From Polytrichum commune (lineage: Eukaryota; Streptophyta; Polytrichopsida; Polytrichales; Polytrichaceae): a DNA stretch of 64,000 nt. Below the pieces are notes generated by a model. That model was given only the letters and a program-made list of their open reading frames with translations, was not told the DNA's origin and did not search any database. The position numbers and the translations under genes were made by a program. The stretch covers positions 17,659,501 through 17,723,500 of the forward strand of contig OX485805.1 in the NCBI GenBank assembly GCA_950295325.1, read 5' to 3'. Shown piece by piece: positions 13,685-27,100 of this stretch; positions within the stretch are counted from its first letter, which is position 1; each line of letters starts with the position of its first letter.

Positions 13685-14060
13685 ATCTCAAGAGTAAGAA
13701 ATTGACACAAGGTGCTAATTTGGCACAAGTTTCCTGTCAAATCTCGTTGGTCCCAACTCAATAAAAAATTCCACACATTTTGGGAAATTGAACTTCAAGC
13801 TTGGGCTCAATCAACCTCAAGTTTGAAGGAAGGGTCCAAAATTGAAAGGGTCTTTTGGACCCCAAGTGACAGTTGTTGTGGAATCGCTTTCCCGCCAAAT
13901 CTCGACATTCTGTACTCAAGAAATTATTGTACTCTCCTAGTTCGAGAAACCAATGTTTGAACTTGAGTCCAAAAGTAAGGGCCATGAAAAGGTGTTTTGG
14001 ATCTATATGGGCAAAAGTAGCCACAACATGTCCATTGATCTCCACAAAAACAATTTCTAA
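13685..14060 (+). repeat. Diverged direct repeat with protein-like similarity between copies
   Basis: Two roughly 150-bp copies (about 13712-13860 and 13868-14010) align imperfectly. Each contains CAAATCTCG after a CCTG/CCCG run, a leucine-lysine rich stretch and ends in TTTTGGA. Their plus-strand translations are alike (WHKFPVKSRWSQLNKK and WNRFPAKSRHSVLKKL), so this may be a remnant of a tandemly repeated coding segment. No family recognised; no start or splice signals seen. Confidence 0.4.
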
Positions 14061-15480
14061 AGCGCCGTATGTCACAAAAAGGAAAAGAAGAAAAAAAACC
14101 CATATCCTCTCCTGATATCATTCAAAAACACACATGTTACATAAGGTAAAGAGTTGCGTAATTAAAGAATTAAACTAAGATGTAAGTAAATGTAAATAAT
14201 GGGCTTGTCCAAAAAATATCATGCATGAGGGTATTGCACATTCAATACATGCATATTGCAAAAATAAAGTATTTGATGATAAAACCTAGAAGTTGTGTGG
14301 AAATCCCCAATTAGATATACTTTGAGAAGTAATATGGTCAAAACACGAAGCAAAGGGTAGATATTGCTACTTCAAATCTAAATTTATCAAATATAACGTA
14401 ATGTATATTATGTGACAAAATAGTGTTCACAACAAGAGATGTAGTGCACATCTCTAGATAAATTCCACAAATTCTATCATAGGGTTTGTGGATAGTTCAT
14501 TTTGTACATATAATTCATCTTTATGTATGTCACTTTATATTTACTCTATACCCTCTTTATGCCAATGTATTGGTGAATATGTCCATGTATTAGATTGGAT
14601 AACCTCTTGATAACAAAATAGAATGAGGTCTTTCAAAGTGTTGATTGTCAAAATATTAGGTCACATGCTTAGATGTCACAATTCTAGCCTTCTATGTGCC
14701 TAGAGGTGGACTCTTCATACCATGTAAGAACTAAGGTGAATATATACAAAGTGGAGGCATTTATCGCATGAAATTGAAAAGCTTAGTATGAGTTCATTTT
14801 CTAGCACGCCGTTAGTACGTATACATTTTTTTTCTTCTTTATGAACTTCTTGCAAGTAAGGGGTTTGATTTCATACCAACCCATTCACTTCATTTAGGTT
14901 TCTAGTGAAGAGTCCACCCCTAGGGTCTTTGTCTAGGAAATTGAAGGTGAGATCCCTACAAAGAAATTTTGGTAAAACCAAATACATGACAACTAGCAGT
15001 TTTAAGTGAGGTATTCCAAGAACGAATGACCATTCTTTGATCAATGATTGGCACTTCTTGGGTTAATCTCAAGGCCACAAGGGTCATCGTACAAAACAGA
15101 ACCCACAATGTTATTATTTGAGAATGAGCACACCATTAGGTGCAACTGCTTGATTCGGTTTCCAATGTCTCAAAAGAATAGGCTTTTAGAATTTTAAGTG
15201 CCAAAATTTCCAAAAGATTTGAACCTCTCACCTCACATGAAGGAAACCAAGGCCATACCAATAAACAACTCCCACTTCCCGATATCTAGCAATATGAATA
15301 CAAGAGACTACATGAAAATATGCCCCAAAATTTTTAAATAACAAAGAGGATCCCAAATGCATCTCTCCTATACACACAAATTTAAACCATGAATAGTTCA
15401 AACTAAACACAATGATGATAATGTTGTGGCCAATGTTCACAAGCATTGTTCAATGCTCATGGCATGAATTTATTATGTAA
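14061..15480. other. Intergenic, nothing recognised
   Basis: AT-rich sequence with stops in all frames. I see no gene, long repeat or transposon end here. Confidence 0.5.
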
Positions 15481-17869
15481 CACCACACCACAAAAGATGA
15501 GGGAGGCGGAATCCTACCACAACCAACAAAGAGCAAACCTTCAGGAGCGCTTAAAATCGTGACCACAGAGGCGTACATACAGAGGTTGGAGCGAAAAAAA
15601 CAACCACATAAGAAAGATTATGGCAAAAGCAACCCAAAATAAGAAGCAAATATCAAACCTTAGACCAAAAACAAAACAAACAAAAACAAAACAAAAATCT
15701 CGGCAAGATATACAAACGAGTACATCCAACAACACCACGCCACTTCTACCTCACCCTCATCTCACTCCCACAAACTCTTGGCTCTCCCCAACTTGCACCA
15801 CATGTGGTCATATCCCCAACATCGCTCTCTTCAAGCCCCAACTAGGGATCCACACATGCCATTTGCTTCCAATCCAATCCTACATTCCCATGAAATGAGT
15901 ATCACCATATCCTCCAATCATGAAACGCACACTCAACCCTAAACTCACTCATAGAGCCCTCCAACAAGCTCATATATACACACCCCTTGATCAAAATTAC
16001 AACCACTAGCAAACACATATCAACCAACAAAGAACGATAAACAACCCAACCATAGCAACAAAAACATTATTAACATACCCACAACCACCATCAAAAACTC
16101 ACTGATAAACAACAAACCCTATAACCCTAGATGATAACTCACGCCTCCCAAATACAACCAAAAACAAAACAAACAAACAAAATCAACCCCTTTTACCACC
16201 GAACCCATTTCAACGCTCGGTAAGCCCCAATCCAAGCTTCAATCCATGCATGGTAAACCACAAACTCTCCCCAAGAACATCGAATGCCCCCTTACACCAA
16301 CAAAACCATAACATGTATGATGCATATAGCCCAAACTATATTCACTATAACTCCAACATTGGCCAATCCAAAACGATGGCACAACACCAAAGGCCATCCC
16401 TAGAAAGGGCAACCAACCTTCATCCACCAAAACATAGCAACCATAACGAGCTAGACATCCACACACCACTGAAAAATCAATCAATTTTTCACAAACACAA
16501 ACAACAAGCTTACCTCAATTGGCAACCTTGACACCTTCATATCCCCTCACCACCCACTCCTTCAATGCACACTTCTCTCTCATCCACCCTTCTCAGTTCA
16601 CAATGGCACATAGGAAGCAAACAATTGGCTACATTGAGCAAATATACAAGCACAAAATCCATGGGACTAACTCGAGAAAAACCATTGAATATCATAAGGA
16701 AGAGGTTTTTAAACACCAAGAGAAGGAAATACAACAAGACCCCAAGCACAAGGACACGGAATGAAGCATAAATATAGACCAGTTGATAGACCAACAATGG
16801 AAACAAATGAATTCACAACAACAGCAACCTTCTCCCATCTTCAACACAAACTTGGAGGTGGAATTTAAAGACATTCACCCAAACACGGCAAAAACTCCTA
16901 CCAACTCGTGCAATCACACAACATTAATTACAACAAAGCAATCATTTGCTATGAAGTTATGAATCTTGCAGCCAACACCACCATCACTCTTCCATACAAA
17001 AACCCAAAACATGAGGATGCAATCTATACCCATAATGCAAAGCACATGAAGGCAAACTCCACCACCAACTCCACACCATCCACCTACAACTCCCATCATG
17101 AGCTCTCCAGCACAAAGAGGCCATCCCAAGCATCGACATCTTGTCCCACATATGCCTCGGATTTCCCATACATAATGAGATCACGCATCATGAGGGAAAG
17201 TTGCCCATCAAGAAGAGCCACTCGGATACCAACTTCCACAACATAGGTAACCCCCCCCCCCCCAACAAAATCATTGAGTTCCGCACCTTAAGGCATGCAT
17301 TCCTAAGGGTATTGCAAAAACAAATTTGCAATGACAGACTGGATGTGGTACCGAGGCACCATCTTCTCTTCACCCAACTCCCTAGCCAAGAGAAGACCAA
17401 CATGGAATATAACCTCTCCGATAGTTTCCACGTGATAGTTTTTTTAACATTGATGAAACTGGAGTTGGTGAAGGATTTTGCATTCCTCACATAATCAACC
17501 AAAGAGGCAAGAGACTCCATCTTCGCACGTGGACTCACATACAACTAAGGGGCGGTTTACACTATGGACCATGAAGTTGGACCAGGGCTCTGCAAGGCAG
17601 CTGATTGGCTCTTGAAGTTGTCCCGGGACAACTTCGGTTTACACTAAGGAAAAAATGGCAGAGGGACCATGGAGGTTGAGGTCCCCAAAATATAATTTTT
17701 AAGGCCTAATAAATGCACTGACATGGTCCAACGGGTTTTGCGTTGAGAGAGGCAAGAGAGGTGGTCTGGTAGGAAAAGGCAAGGGCCCATGTCAGAGAAA
17801 TGCCATTTCAAGAATGTTTTAATGAATCTACCTTTTATGTGCCTTAATTATATTATAGCCCATGAGACA

Positions 17870-19040
17870 GGCAGACGATATGCTACCCCCTACGAGCTTT
17901 TCGGGGGGGGGAATATTCTGTCAGGGGGCAGCCCCCGACATTTTTCCTGCACCCGCCCGAAAACTGCTGCCCGCCCGCCCGATTTCGAAAAAACTAGTGT
18001 ACTTGCATTTTTGAAGGCTACTTGTCCACAAATCCCATATTGAGTGCACTTCATTTTCAAGGTCTCAAATCCAATATATATGTTCACTTCCATTGAGTAA
18101 ATAAGCAATTGACTAGATTTCATTTTCAAAGTGAAACCGTCAATAAAGCATGTAATTAACTTGGAAGTCAAAAATATTACAAAATCCTCATTACCGCTGA
18201 GGTTATAATTTTTGTCACTTACAATTGAAGGGACTTTGTCATTCTAAAATGAAACTAAAATTTATGATTTGTTTTTTTATTTTTTTATAATTTATAATAT
18301 AGTTAATACCTTCTACTATCACAAAGTTTTCATATGCATTTAAACTAGTTAAGTAAGATTGAATGCAACTAAGTCTAACATATTCGCGACGATGAAGGAC
18401 ACATGAAAAACGATGAAGGACGATGAATGACATCCATGTTCTTCACAGTGCTTATGTGTTCCTCGATGTCCAAAGCCGTGTACTACACCCTATACAGTGT
18501 CCTTTTGTGTTTCTATAATTAGGATTAATAAAAAATTATTAGACTTAGTTGCATTCAATCTTACTTAACTAGTTTAAATGCATATGAAAACTTTGTGATA
18601 GTAGAAGGTATTAAATATATTAAAAAATATTAAAAAATAAAAAAATAAAATTTAGTTTCATTTTAGAATGACAAAGTCCCCTTCAATTGTAAGCGACAAA
18701 AATTATAACCTCAGCGGTAATGAGGATTTTGTAATATTTTTGACTTCCAAGTTAATTACATGCTTTATTGACGGTTTCACTTTGAAAATGAAATCTAGTC
18801 AATTGCTTATTTACTCAATGGAAGTGAACTTATATATTGGATTTGAGACCTTGAAAATGAAGTGCACTCAATATGGGATTTGTGAACAAGTAGCCTTCAA
18901 AAATGCAAGTACACTAGTTTTTTCGAAATCGGGCGGGCGGGCAGCAGTTTTCGGGCGGGTGCAGGAAAAATGTCGGGGGCTGCCCCCTGACAGAATATTT
19001 CCCCCCCGAAAAGCTCGTAGGGGGTAGCATATCGTCTGCC
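17870..19040. mobile_element. Mutator-like foldback element, 9-bp TSD
   Basis: Nearly identical inverted arms of about 480 bp (17870 to about 18360 and about 18545 to 19040) start with GGCAGACGATATGCTACCCC and surround a spacer of about 180 bp. A perfect 9-bp duplication CATGAGACA flanks it at 17861-17869 and 19041-19049. Long terminal inverted repeats with 9-bp duplications are the mark of Mutator-like elements. There is no transposase, so it moves, if at all, by a partner's enzyme. It sits inside the Harbinger-like element and is therefore the younger insertion. Confidence 0.85.
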
Positions 19041-19161
19041 CATGAGACATACCAGCACTATCTTGCCCTACCCTTTAAACCCGCTTACACGTGTTTCATC
19101 AAACAACGCGGGACATCTAGAACTCAAGAATTCAAGTGCAGATTTGTTTTTTTGGTCTACC

Positions 19162-19345
19162 AGCTGCAATGTTTGGAATTTGGAGGCGTGTAATATACCG
19201 TTGGAAAGGTCTTGAAAATACCTTTCCAACGGTATATTACACGCCCCAAAATGTTTAAAAACTACAGTTGCAAAAGAATAAAGAAAAATACATAGTCGTT
19301 TAGTGATTGTAGATCAGGGTGGTCAAAAGAAGCGCAATGGGAAAT
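19162..19345. repeat. Hairpin-bearing repeat, copy 1
   Basis: A perfect 26-bp stem (19185-19210 with 19220-19245) and a 9-nt loop is followed by a segment with GTCGTTTAGTGATTG and CAATGGGAAA. The same layout recurs at about 28258-28437, so this is a dispersed repeat family rather than a chance hairpin. Confidence 0.75.
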
Positions 19346-21825
19346 CTTCTAACATTAATTATCAAAGAATTGAAATTTAGTGTTGAGCAAGGTTGGGTGG
19401 TAACAACATTAGATATAATCAAACACTAAATATCCTATTTAGTGTAGTGAAACACAAGGTACATGTCACATGTACAATTGAATCGCTCATTTTCTTTTTG
19501 TAAAAATTGTTGTGAGAAGATTTGCAAGCCACATCTTCGACACATTTAACAAGAAGTGAAGATAGTTGAAGCCTAAGAGATGACAAGAGAATGATCAAAC
19601 TTTAAGGCGAAAAGAAGAAAAAACTAATTGACAAGATAAGTGAAGGCATATGCAGGCAAGTGAAGGCAAATTGAAGTCAACAAAATGGTCAAACTTCATT
19701 TTTCCCCAAAACTGCCCTTTTTGGGCTTATATTAAAAAAATCAGCACATCCACTTCTTGCCGCATGGTCATTCTTCATGGTCCACATTCGGTTTACACCT
19801 AGTGAAGGGCCCATGAACCATGAAAACTAATATTTTAGTAACTCGGACCATGGAAGTCACCCCATGAAGTCGTCCCACGCAAAATAGGCCTCTTACGTGG
19901 GACGACTTCATGGTCCATAGTGTAAACCACCCCTAAGAGAAGACCAAAGTGACCATCACAAAGGATAAGGAGGCTAACAACCCTTCATAGCTCCACAATA
20001 GTACTACATTGGTAGCTCAAAACATTCCTCAAGAAAAGTCTCAAACTACATTCGTGAAAACAATCAAGAAACTATGTGGTAAAGGTAACATAATGTATGC
20101 GAGCTTCGGACATAATACTAAACACACGCAAGACAAACAATATGGGTGATGCCACAATCAATGTCTTGACGAGGCGGTGTCTACAAAATGGTTCAATCGC
20201 TTCGTCATCGTGTTGGGTTGAAGAGTTGATTTCATACCTCATAAGGTATTATTGATGTCGTCAAACTCAACCACACCGCCATACAACTCACCCATACATT
20301 GACAAAGGATACCATGATGGAGAAGATTCAAGCCATGCATAATGCAACCACCAACAATCCATCCATTGTTGAAAAAACACTCATCAAGACCGTGAAGGAA
20401 TAGGAAACTAAGCTAGACAGTAAGTAGCCACAACTCGCCTCTTCAATCAACCTCAACACCGATTGATGAGTGGAGTTGGCAACCGAGGCTCTCATGCATC
20501 AAGCCAATGACATCCATACTCTAGTGGGTTCTATAGTAATGGAATTTCAACTCTCCAACCAACGGATGCCTTCACATGTGCACCTCCCTACCCCAAATTC
20601 AAGACAACACGTGTACCCGTATCCTAAATCTCCAAGAATTCCACTACTAGACCGAATCCAAAACAATAAAACAAATACTTCTTCAAGCTAGCACCATATT
20701 TCCACCCATGATACATTTAAACAATAACACCATATTGCAGCCCCCAACTTTAGTACATATGCCACAACCACCAACACTTAACACCGATCCCCAACCCACA
20801 GCCTCTCTCCCCCCCCCCCCCCTTCCCATTTGTATACCCATAACACATAACACCACATTAAAACAAATACAAATGTCATTGGCACACACATGAAGCCAAT
20901 TAACATCCTATATGAACATAACCTACTCCTCATCACAAAACTCACACATGCCACAAAAGAACAAGCCATAAAGTTAAATCTTGTACACACTCATGCCACA
21001 CCCCAATCAAAAGATAGAAGAAACATCCTTCCAAGCCTAATCATCCCTTGTCTCACTCTACGCACCCAAGAATGCAACCCATATAAAGATGCCATAGCAA
21101 ACATCGCCCAAATCCATGACCAAGACAAAAATTACCACACCACAATAACACTAAAATGACTCAAATGAATATAGGAAAAATACTCTACACGTGAACAACA
21201 TGCATTAACCCCACCCCCACATGACTTTGCCACAAGAGTCATGCTACTAATAAATACATTACCCATAAAAACTCCAACTAGTATCCTTCCACCACACAAC
21301 CACCATACACCCCCCCCCCCCAACAATCTTACGAAAACACATCAACACCTTTCAACTCCCACACTCCTACCTCTCAAATCCCTCACAAGCCCCTCCAAGT
21401 ACCCAAGGTAACCCCTATCATAATAGTCCCCGTGTATACCCAACAATACATTTCCCACCCTACATTCCTTACTTATTATAACATCAAATAACCTCTCCTA
21501 ATCTCCATTCTCCACGTCTCTAGAATAAACAACCAACACAACATACAAACATTTTTGCAATCCCTACCCAACCCCAACCCCAACCCCATCACTAACACAA
21601 GCACCACGCTTCAAATAACAACCCCCATCCCACTCCAACAACAACCCACAAAAGTCCCAAAAGCATGGCAAAAAAAACCTACCCCCACCCAACATGCCCC
21701 ACAAACCACCATCGTTCACCCATAAGATATCCTCACACCCAATCATACTACACAAATAACTCATTTACACCCCCAAATAACAAAGGAAACATAACAAACT
21801 CATGAGTATTTAATGGACTCCTACA

Positions 21826-22110
21826 ACACATGTCGTTGTTGAACTCTATGCAATACTACTTGCAATAGAGCACACCAAAACCCTCACTACTGACATAACC
21901 ATATTCACCAATGGTTTAAATAATGTCTATCTTTTTTGCGACCACAACAAACACCCCTCCTCACAATACAACCACATGGACAAACTTCTTATTACACTTA
22001 TCATAGCCGCCATCAAATTCTCCCCACATAACTTTAAAATCAAGAAAGTCAAAGCGCACACATTATCATAGCAAGTAACGATGAAGCAAATAAGATTGCC
22101 CCAAACCCCA
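21826..22110 (+). pseudogene. RNase HI-like fragment of the plus-strand retroposon
   Basis: Plus-strand translation gives VVVELYAILLAIEHTKTL, then DITIFTNG, HPSSQYNHMDKLLI and KKVKAHT, followed after a small frame slip by NDEANKIA. This follows the RNase H order found in retroelements: the AELYAI glutamate, the FTDS aspartate, KVxAHT and GNExADxLA. The FTDS aspartate reads asparagine here (FTNG), so the domain would be inactive. Stops follow shortly after. Confidence 0.6.
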
Positions 22111-22253
22111 TATATGGAAACACCCTTAAGGCTTGCCATTCCACCAACATCCACCCAACATGACGGCCTTATTCGAAACCTCAAATGATATATAAACAAA
22201 GAGGCATAAGAGGGCATGAGCAACCAATTCCCTCCCATACATTAACAAATGGT

Positions 22254-22664
22254 CCCGGGGAGTGCACTTAAAGTTAAGATTAGGAATACACGTGAGTGCG
22301 TTTTAATGGCATACCCCCTACAATACTTGGCCTTAAAATAATTTTTAAATTAATACTTTTTAAGTGCCAAATCATTACGTATATATCTATCACTTGGTAT
22401 AAATTTCAGGACGAAAAGTTTTTAAAAATTATTTTAAAAAATGATAGAAGTTTGAACTAAAATGCGTTGTTTTTTGCTTCAAAAATCAATTTTAAAATAT
22501 TTACAATTGATTTTTTTGAAATTTATACAACAAGAACTTTAGATTGTGTTTAACAACTTCATTTTTTTTTACAATTTTTAGATGATTTTTTAGTACATAC
22601 ATAGGGGGGTCAAAAGTACGCACTCACGTGATTCCTAGTCTTTACTTTAAGTGCACTCCCCGAG
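22254..22664. mobile_element. hAT-like miniature element, 8-bp TSD
   Basis: Inverted ends CGGGGAGTGCACTTAAAGTT and AACTTTAAGTGCACTCCCCG-like, with similarity running about 45 bp inward (to CACGTGAGTGCG). Flanks CAAATGGT at 22246-22253 and 22665-22672 are identical. The 411-bp interior is AT-rich with no ORF. An 8-bp duplication fits hAT, though the CCCGGGG ends are not a textbook hAT end. Confidence 0.75.
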
Positions 22665-23996
22665 CAAATGGTTCTCCAACACATACCACCACCCAAAAGG
22701 ATCGAATACCTTTTGAAATGCCAAATGGATTACAAATGCACAACTTTCACAAATATTAAAAGTTTGATAGGGAGAAATAAATAATTAATTAAACAATCGT
22801 GTACTAATATATGACATCTCCCCATTATGGAACATCTGCAACCTTAGAGAAAATGATACATGCCTACACCTACTCTCATGTTGCAACAACAAACATATAT
22901 ATAAACAACCTATGAACCAACATACAAAACAAGGCAGAACCACAAATCAGCTAACACCCTCATGGCACACCCAAACACACATTGTTTCACATTAATAAAT
23001 GCAAGTACCCGCAACGAAAGAACACGAGATGACATTATCCCATCATGCACTCTCCCATACACATGCTACCTCCCAAGATGCAAATGTTCAGCCTGACTAC
23101 GTCCATACATTGTGTGTATCTTAGGCACACCACCTAACGTCAAAGCGCCAATCAAACCTCCAATGGCAACCTCAAAATTGGCATCTTTGAATTTACATAC
23201 TACAATGACAAATTCCTGGAAACAACAACATCCCACAAACTAAAAATAATAATGACATACTCCAACCGCTCCTCACATAATGGTTGGAATGTCCTCCTTC
23301 CTATCATCATCACAACCGATATTAGAAGCTCCATACACAACCCAACAATTAAGTAACTAATCAACCTCCAAATACTCCAACATGAATTCAACAAACCAAT
23401 GGAAAATTTCTCACAAATCATCCTTAACCTAAAAGATTTTTTTTTTAAAAAAGTTGGAAAAGAACCATCCATTGATACAATTAAACTAAAACATTTACTA
23501 GTAGATTATGACCAACATGGGGTCCACTTACTATAAATAAGCATAAAGTCACCTTTGGGCCCCATGTCCACATGGACATGGGTAGGAGGTTGGTGAACAT
23601 AGAGCACATGTTGGTGTAATACACTAATGTTTTTTTAATTGTTTACTATTTATTACATCAAACGAGGTAAGGTACTTAATATGATCTCTATATTGATACA
23701 TGCAAATTTCAAGATTTATATACACTATGGAAATAAAATAGTATATTTTTAAAAGAATAATACTCAAAACTAAATGAGGAGGAAATTCCATGAGTGGTTC
23801 AATTTAGAGATGATCTAGGAGAAGGTCATTAGAAAAATAAATGATGTGGATGGTCGAATTTGTGCACACTTAATTCCATAATGTTTTATTATTGCCCACA
23901 AGTGGTTGAATGGTTGTCCTACAAAACACTTAGCTATTTTAAAGCTACATGTGCATGGTGTAACGTAAACGCATGTTCTAGGTGAACTTTCATGTC

Positions 23997-24172
23997 TGAT
24001 TAGTGTGGGTTGCCATTTGGAGTTACATGTTGTTATAACTTTTAACAATTAAGTTGTATCATTTTTTTGGGTGTGTGTACTAACTACTTATGTTATTCAA
24101 GTTTAGAATAATATTTCTCAATGAAATGCTATAGCAATGTGTAACTCCAAATGGTGACCCACACTAATTAGC
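23997..24172. mobile_element. Short inverted-repeat element (MITE-like)
   Basis: About 30-bp ends, ATTAGTGTGGGTTGCCATTT at the left and its near-complement at the right (AAATGGTGACCCACACTAAT), enclose an AT-rich core. I could not define a target duplication. Confidence 0.55.
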
Positions 24173-24179
24173 CAAAAGG

Positions 24180-27100
24180 GTGTAGTAGAAGCGTTATGTG
24201 AAATGTCAACACCTAGTGTAATTTAGTGGGGGGATAGATATGGTAGATAAACAATAATGCACAAGATGTGAAAATAAGAACATTATGCAATTGTTTCTAG
24301 TTAAGAATTTAATTGTGAAACACACATATGAATGGTGAGCAAGTGTGAAAGCCAAAATGAATGTCTTTTGCGAGGTGTGTGCACGGGACAACATTGCATT
24401 ACAACAGTGATGGTATTGTACTTCGATAAAGGTATCTTATTCATCCTAACTTTAACCATGTTCTCAAAAAGAAAGTCCATTGATGCGAAGTGTTGTCAAA
24501 GTAACTAAGACTTTTTGCACATCTCGAGTGTTGAAATACATTATAACTTATACATATTCACTGCATTTTTTTTGGGTACCAAAGTCTTCAACCATAGCTC
24601 TCTAGCAGCTTGAGCAGAAAATAGTTAATTTGAAGGGTGTCTAAATGTATGAGAAATTAATTTTGTTGAGTGTCAAAAAATAAAATAAAATCAAGAGTGC
24701 CTAAAATCACAATATTGCAAGTGACATGCACTGGAATCCAACAAAATAGCATAAAATCAAAGCAAAACGTGTTGCCAAATATAACCCTGACATACAAGTA
24801 AAAGACAAACTTTAGGGTAAGGAATGTTGGTTAAGGGAAGTGCTTTGGTTAATCGTAGCTGCCCATAAATGAAATTAGGACAACCATCCATGAATTATAG
24901 AAATGACTTGGTTGAATGTCTAACTTATTTTAAATTTATTTTTTAATGTGCCCAATTTTAGTGTATTGTTTTCTAGGTTGCCTAACATACTTTCACACTT
25001 TAATTGATTATTAAGCAGAAGGTGCCCAAGCTGCTAAAGACCTATGGTATATGCTCTAACACTTCTATTTGAATCCACATTTATCTAATAGAAAACTTCA
25101 TGGTGCTCCACCCAATCATTGATAACGCCTTTTTATTTAGAATTCATGATTTGTATTGTCAAATATGCATTGATTCAAATTTGGATACTGAGACCATTTA
25201 TAAGTTGTTTATTTGAATATTGGCATATGCCATGGGGGGCTTGGTGAAATATATCCCCTACATGTTCACTTTGAGGAATCATGTACATAATATATTATTA
25301 TTATTATTATTTTATCATACTAATATTAAAAATATCATGTTACTCTATAAGAGCACACATGAAAGAATTTAGGGGTAAAATAACGTTTAAAAGTGTCAAG
25401 GTTTCAAGTCAATTTGAAGATATTTTATAAAATGTAAAACCCAAAGCTTCCTCCTTTAGCTCAAACAAACGAGCATCTCCAATTGTGTTCACTAAGATAA
25501 CATCAAAATATCCATCCACTATCTTTCTTGTGGTTGCACAAATTGAGACATATAGATTCACAAACCAATGATAAAAAGAAGGAGATTTGAAAATTACATC
25601 GCAATTTGCAAAGGCAGTTTATTTTCCATGAACACACAAACATAGGCTAACTTACCACATGAAAATTCAAATTGCACAAAATTATCAATTTTCACAATTT
25701 GATGTTGAAACTAATGTTTAACCCTTGCTTTGATGACACTATTCTCTTTTATTATCAACGTGTTCAACTCAACCAGCGAGAGGAGATAGAAACATGGTGA
25801 TAGTTTTTTGACTCATTGATACTTGAGAACACATAATTGTTTAAAAGTTACACACATCAAAAACCTGGAAAATTACTTTTCAACAACATTAAGGTACGCT
25901 CTTGCAAGGATTGACCCCATTGTTAGGTGCAGTTCATGTTGGAGCACTTCACAAGATTCTCAACAAGAGTGATAGGTACAATTTATTTGATCATTGCAAA
26001 GTGATGGCTCATATTGCCTTGGATGAGGACACTAAGCTATAGTTGCTATGCAATTTCAATGCACTTTGTGCCATAGAATTTGGTTTCAAGTTTGAAAGGA
26101 ATCCACAAAATCTAGTAAAATGTAGAAGGATATGTTGCATTCTCAATTTCGTTGTTGTAAACTCATGTTTCAAGTGAAAGGACAAGTTGCAATTGATATT
26201 GTGTGCAACCCTCTTAGCAAGTTAGGAGGTGTTCTCATTCAACAATTTTTGCTTTTGGATCTTTGGCAACTTCAACTCCATATCCAATACATACCCTACC
26301 CATCCTCCTTGTCACTTCATATCTCCTCTTTCTATCTTTACACCCCACCTATTTCGCCGCAACTACTACACATATAAATAACACGTTCAGTTCAACTTTA
26401 ATGTCGAATTTTAGATGTATAGAACATGCCCAAGATGAAATGTATGTTTACAAAACATGACCAAAATAAAATGTAGATGTATAGAATATGGCCAAAAACG
26501 GTAGTTGAAACCTCAATGGTTGGGCACTTTGGAGTTCATCACAAAGGCCACAAACCATCTTTGACTTTAGGTTGTCAATGGAATTATCTTTGTGAGAATT
26601 GAGGATACTAAGTAACATTTATAGTAGGGCAATTACATTTTGATGCATGTGGTTTGTATTCTATACATGTAACATGAATACAAAAGATTGTTTGCATGCT
26701 TTTCAATGTAGAGTTAGTTTATGAAAGAAAGAAAAATAAAGATATTAAGTTGGGTTCCAGATTTTGTGGCTCAAACATCCTGCATCATGATTGAAGTAAC
26801 ATGTTTGCAACTACCATAGAGGGCTCTTTATTCAAACACAAAACTATCATTTCCCCTCAAATTTTGCCACTTGTCATGCTCACAATTGCCACAACCCACT
26901 TGTATCCCAAGTGCAAACTACAGTCCGGCACATGTAAAAATGAAATGGGGAGCCCTTTACAATGTGATCGTAATGTGAGAGTATAGAGAATTCTATATGG
27001 GGTAGTTGACTCTTATAGAACTCTTATTAAACTCTTCTATAACAGTGCTTCTACGAACCTCCTGTACAATTGATGTTTCTTGAATTTGGTATTAGGATAT

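Larger units (their letters stand above)
17549..19933. mobile_element. PIF/Harbinger-like element, non-autonomous, TSD TAA
   Basis: Ends are inverted repeats: GGGGCGGTTTACACTATGGA at the left and its near-complement CATAGTGTAAACCACCCC at the right. They are flanked by TAA at 17546-17548 and 19934-19936. A TAA/TTA duplication with GGG-starting ends fits the PIF/Harbinger (Tourist) group. The terminal similarity continues inward (GACCATGAAGT). No transposase is seen. Without the foldback nested at 17870-19040 plus its duplicated 9 bp it would be about 1.2 kb. Confidence 0.75.
15481..23470 (+). mobile_element. Decayed C/A-rich retroposon remnant (LINE-like), interrupted
   Basis: Apart from the inserted elements (17549-19933 and 22254-22664) this stretch is strikingly rich in C and A on the plus strand and reads as degenerate coding sequence in shifting frames. 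The start near 15620 (MAKATQNKKQISNLRPKTKQ) is lysine/glutamine rich like an ORF1 or Gag leader. The text resumes after the Harbinger insertion (KTKVTITKDKEANNP). An RNase H-like block lies at 21826-22110. No convincing endonuclease or reverse transcriptase is left, so the element is internally deleted or too decayed to read. Poly-C runs occur at 17251-17263 and 20809-20822. Class assignment to non-LTR elements with a C-terminal RNase H is inference. Confidence 0.45.

Noticed and set aside
15620-17250. Series of 60-117 codon ORFs on both strands as separate genes
   Set aside because: Overlapping fragments in a compositionally skewed, frame-broken retroposon remnant; no individual fragment has start, splice or family support.
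25900-26150. Protein-coding gene
   Set aside because: Only about 80 nearly open codons with an internal TAG and no neighbouring exons; kept only as a possible relic.
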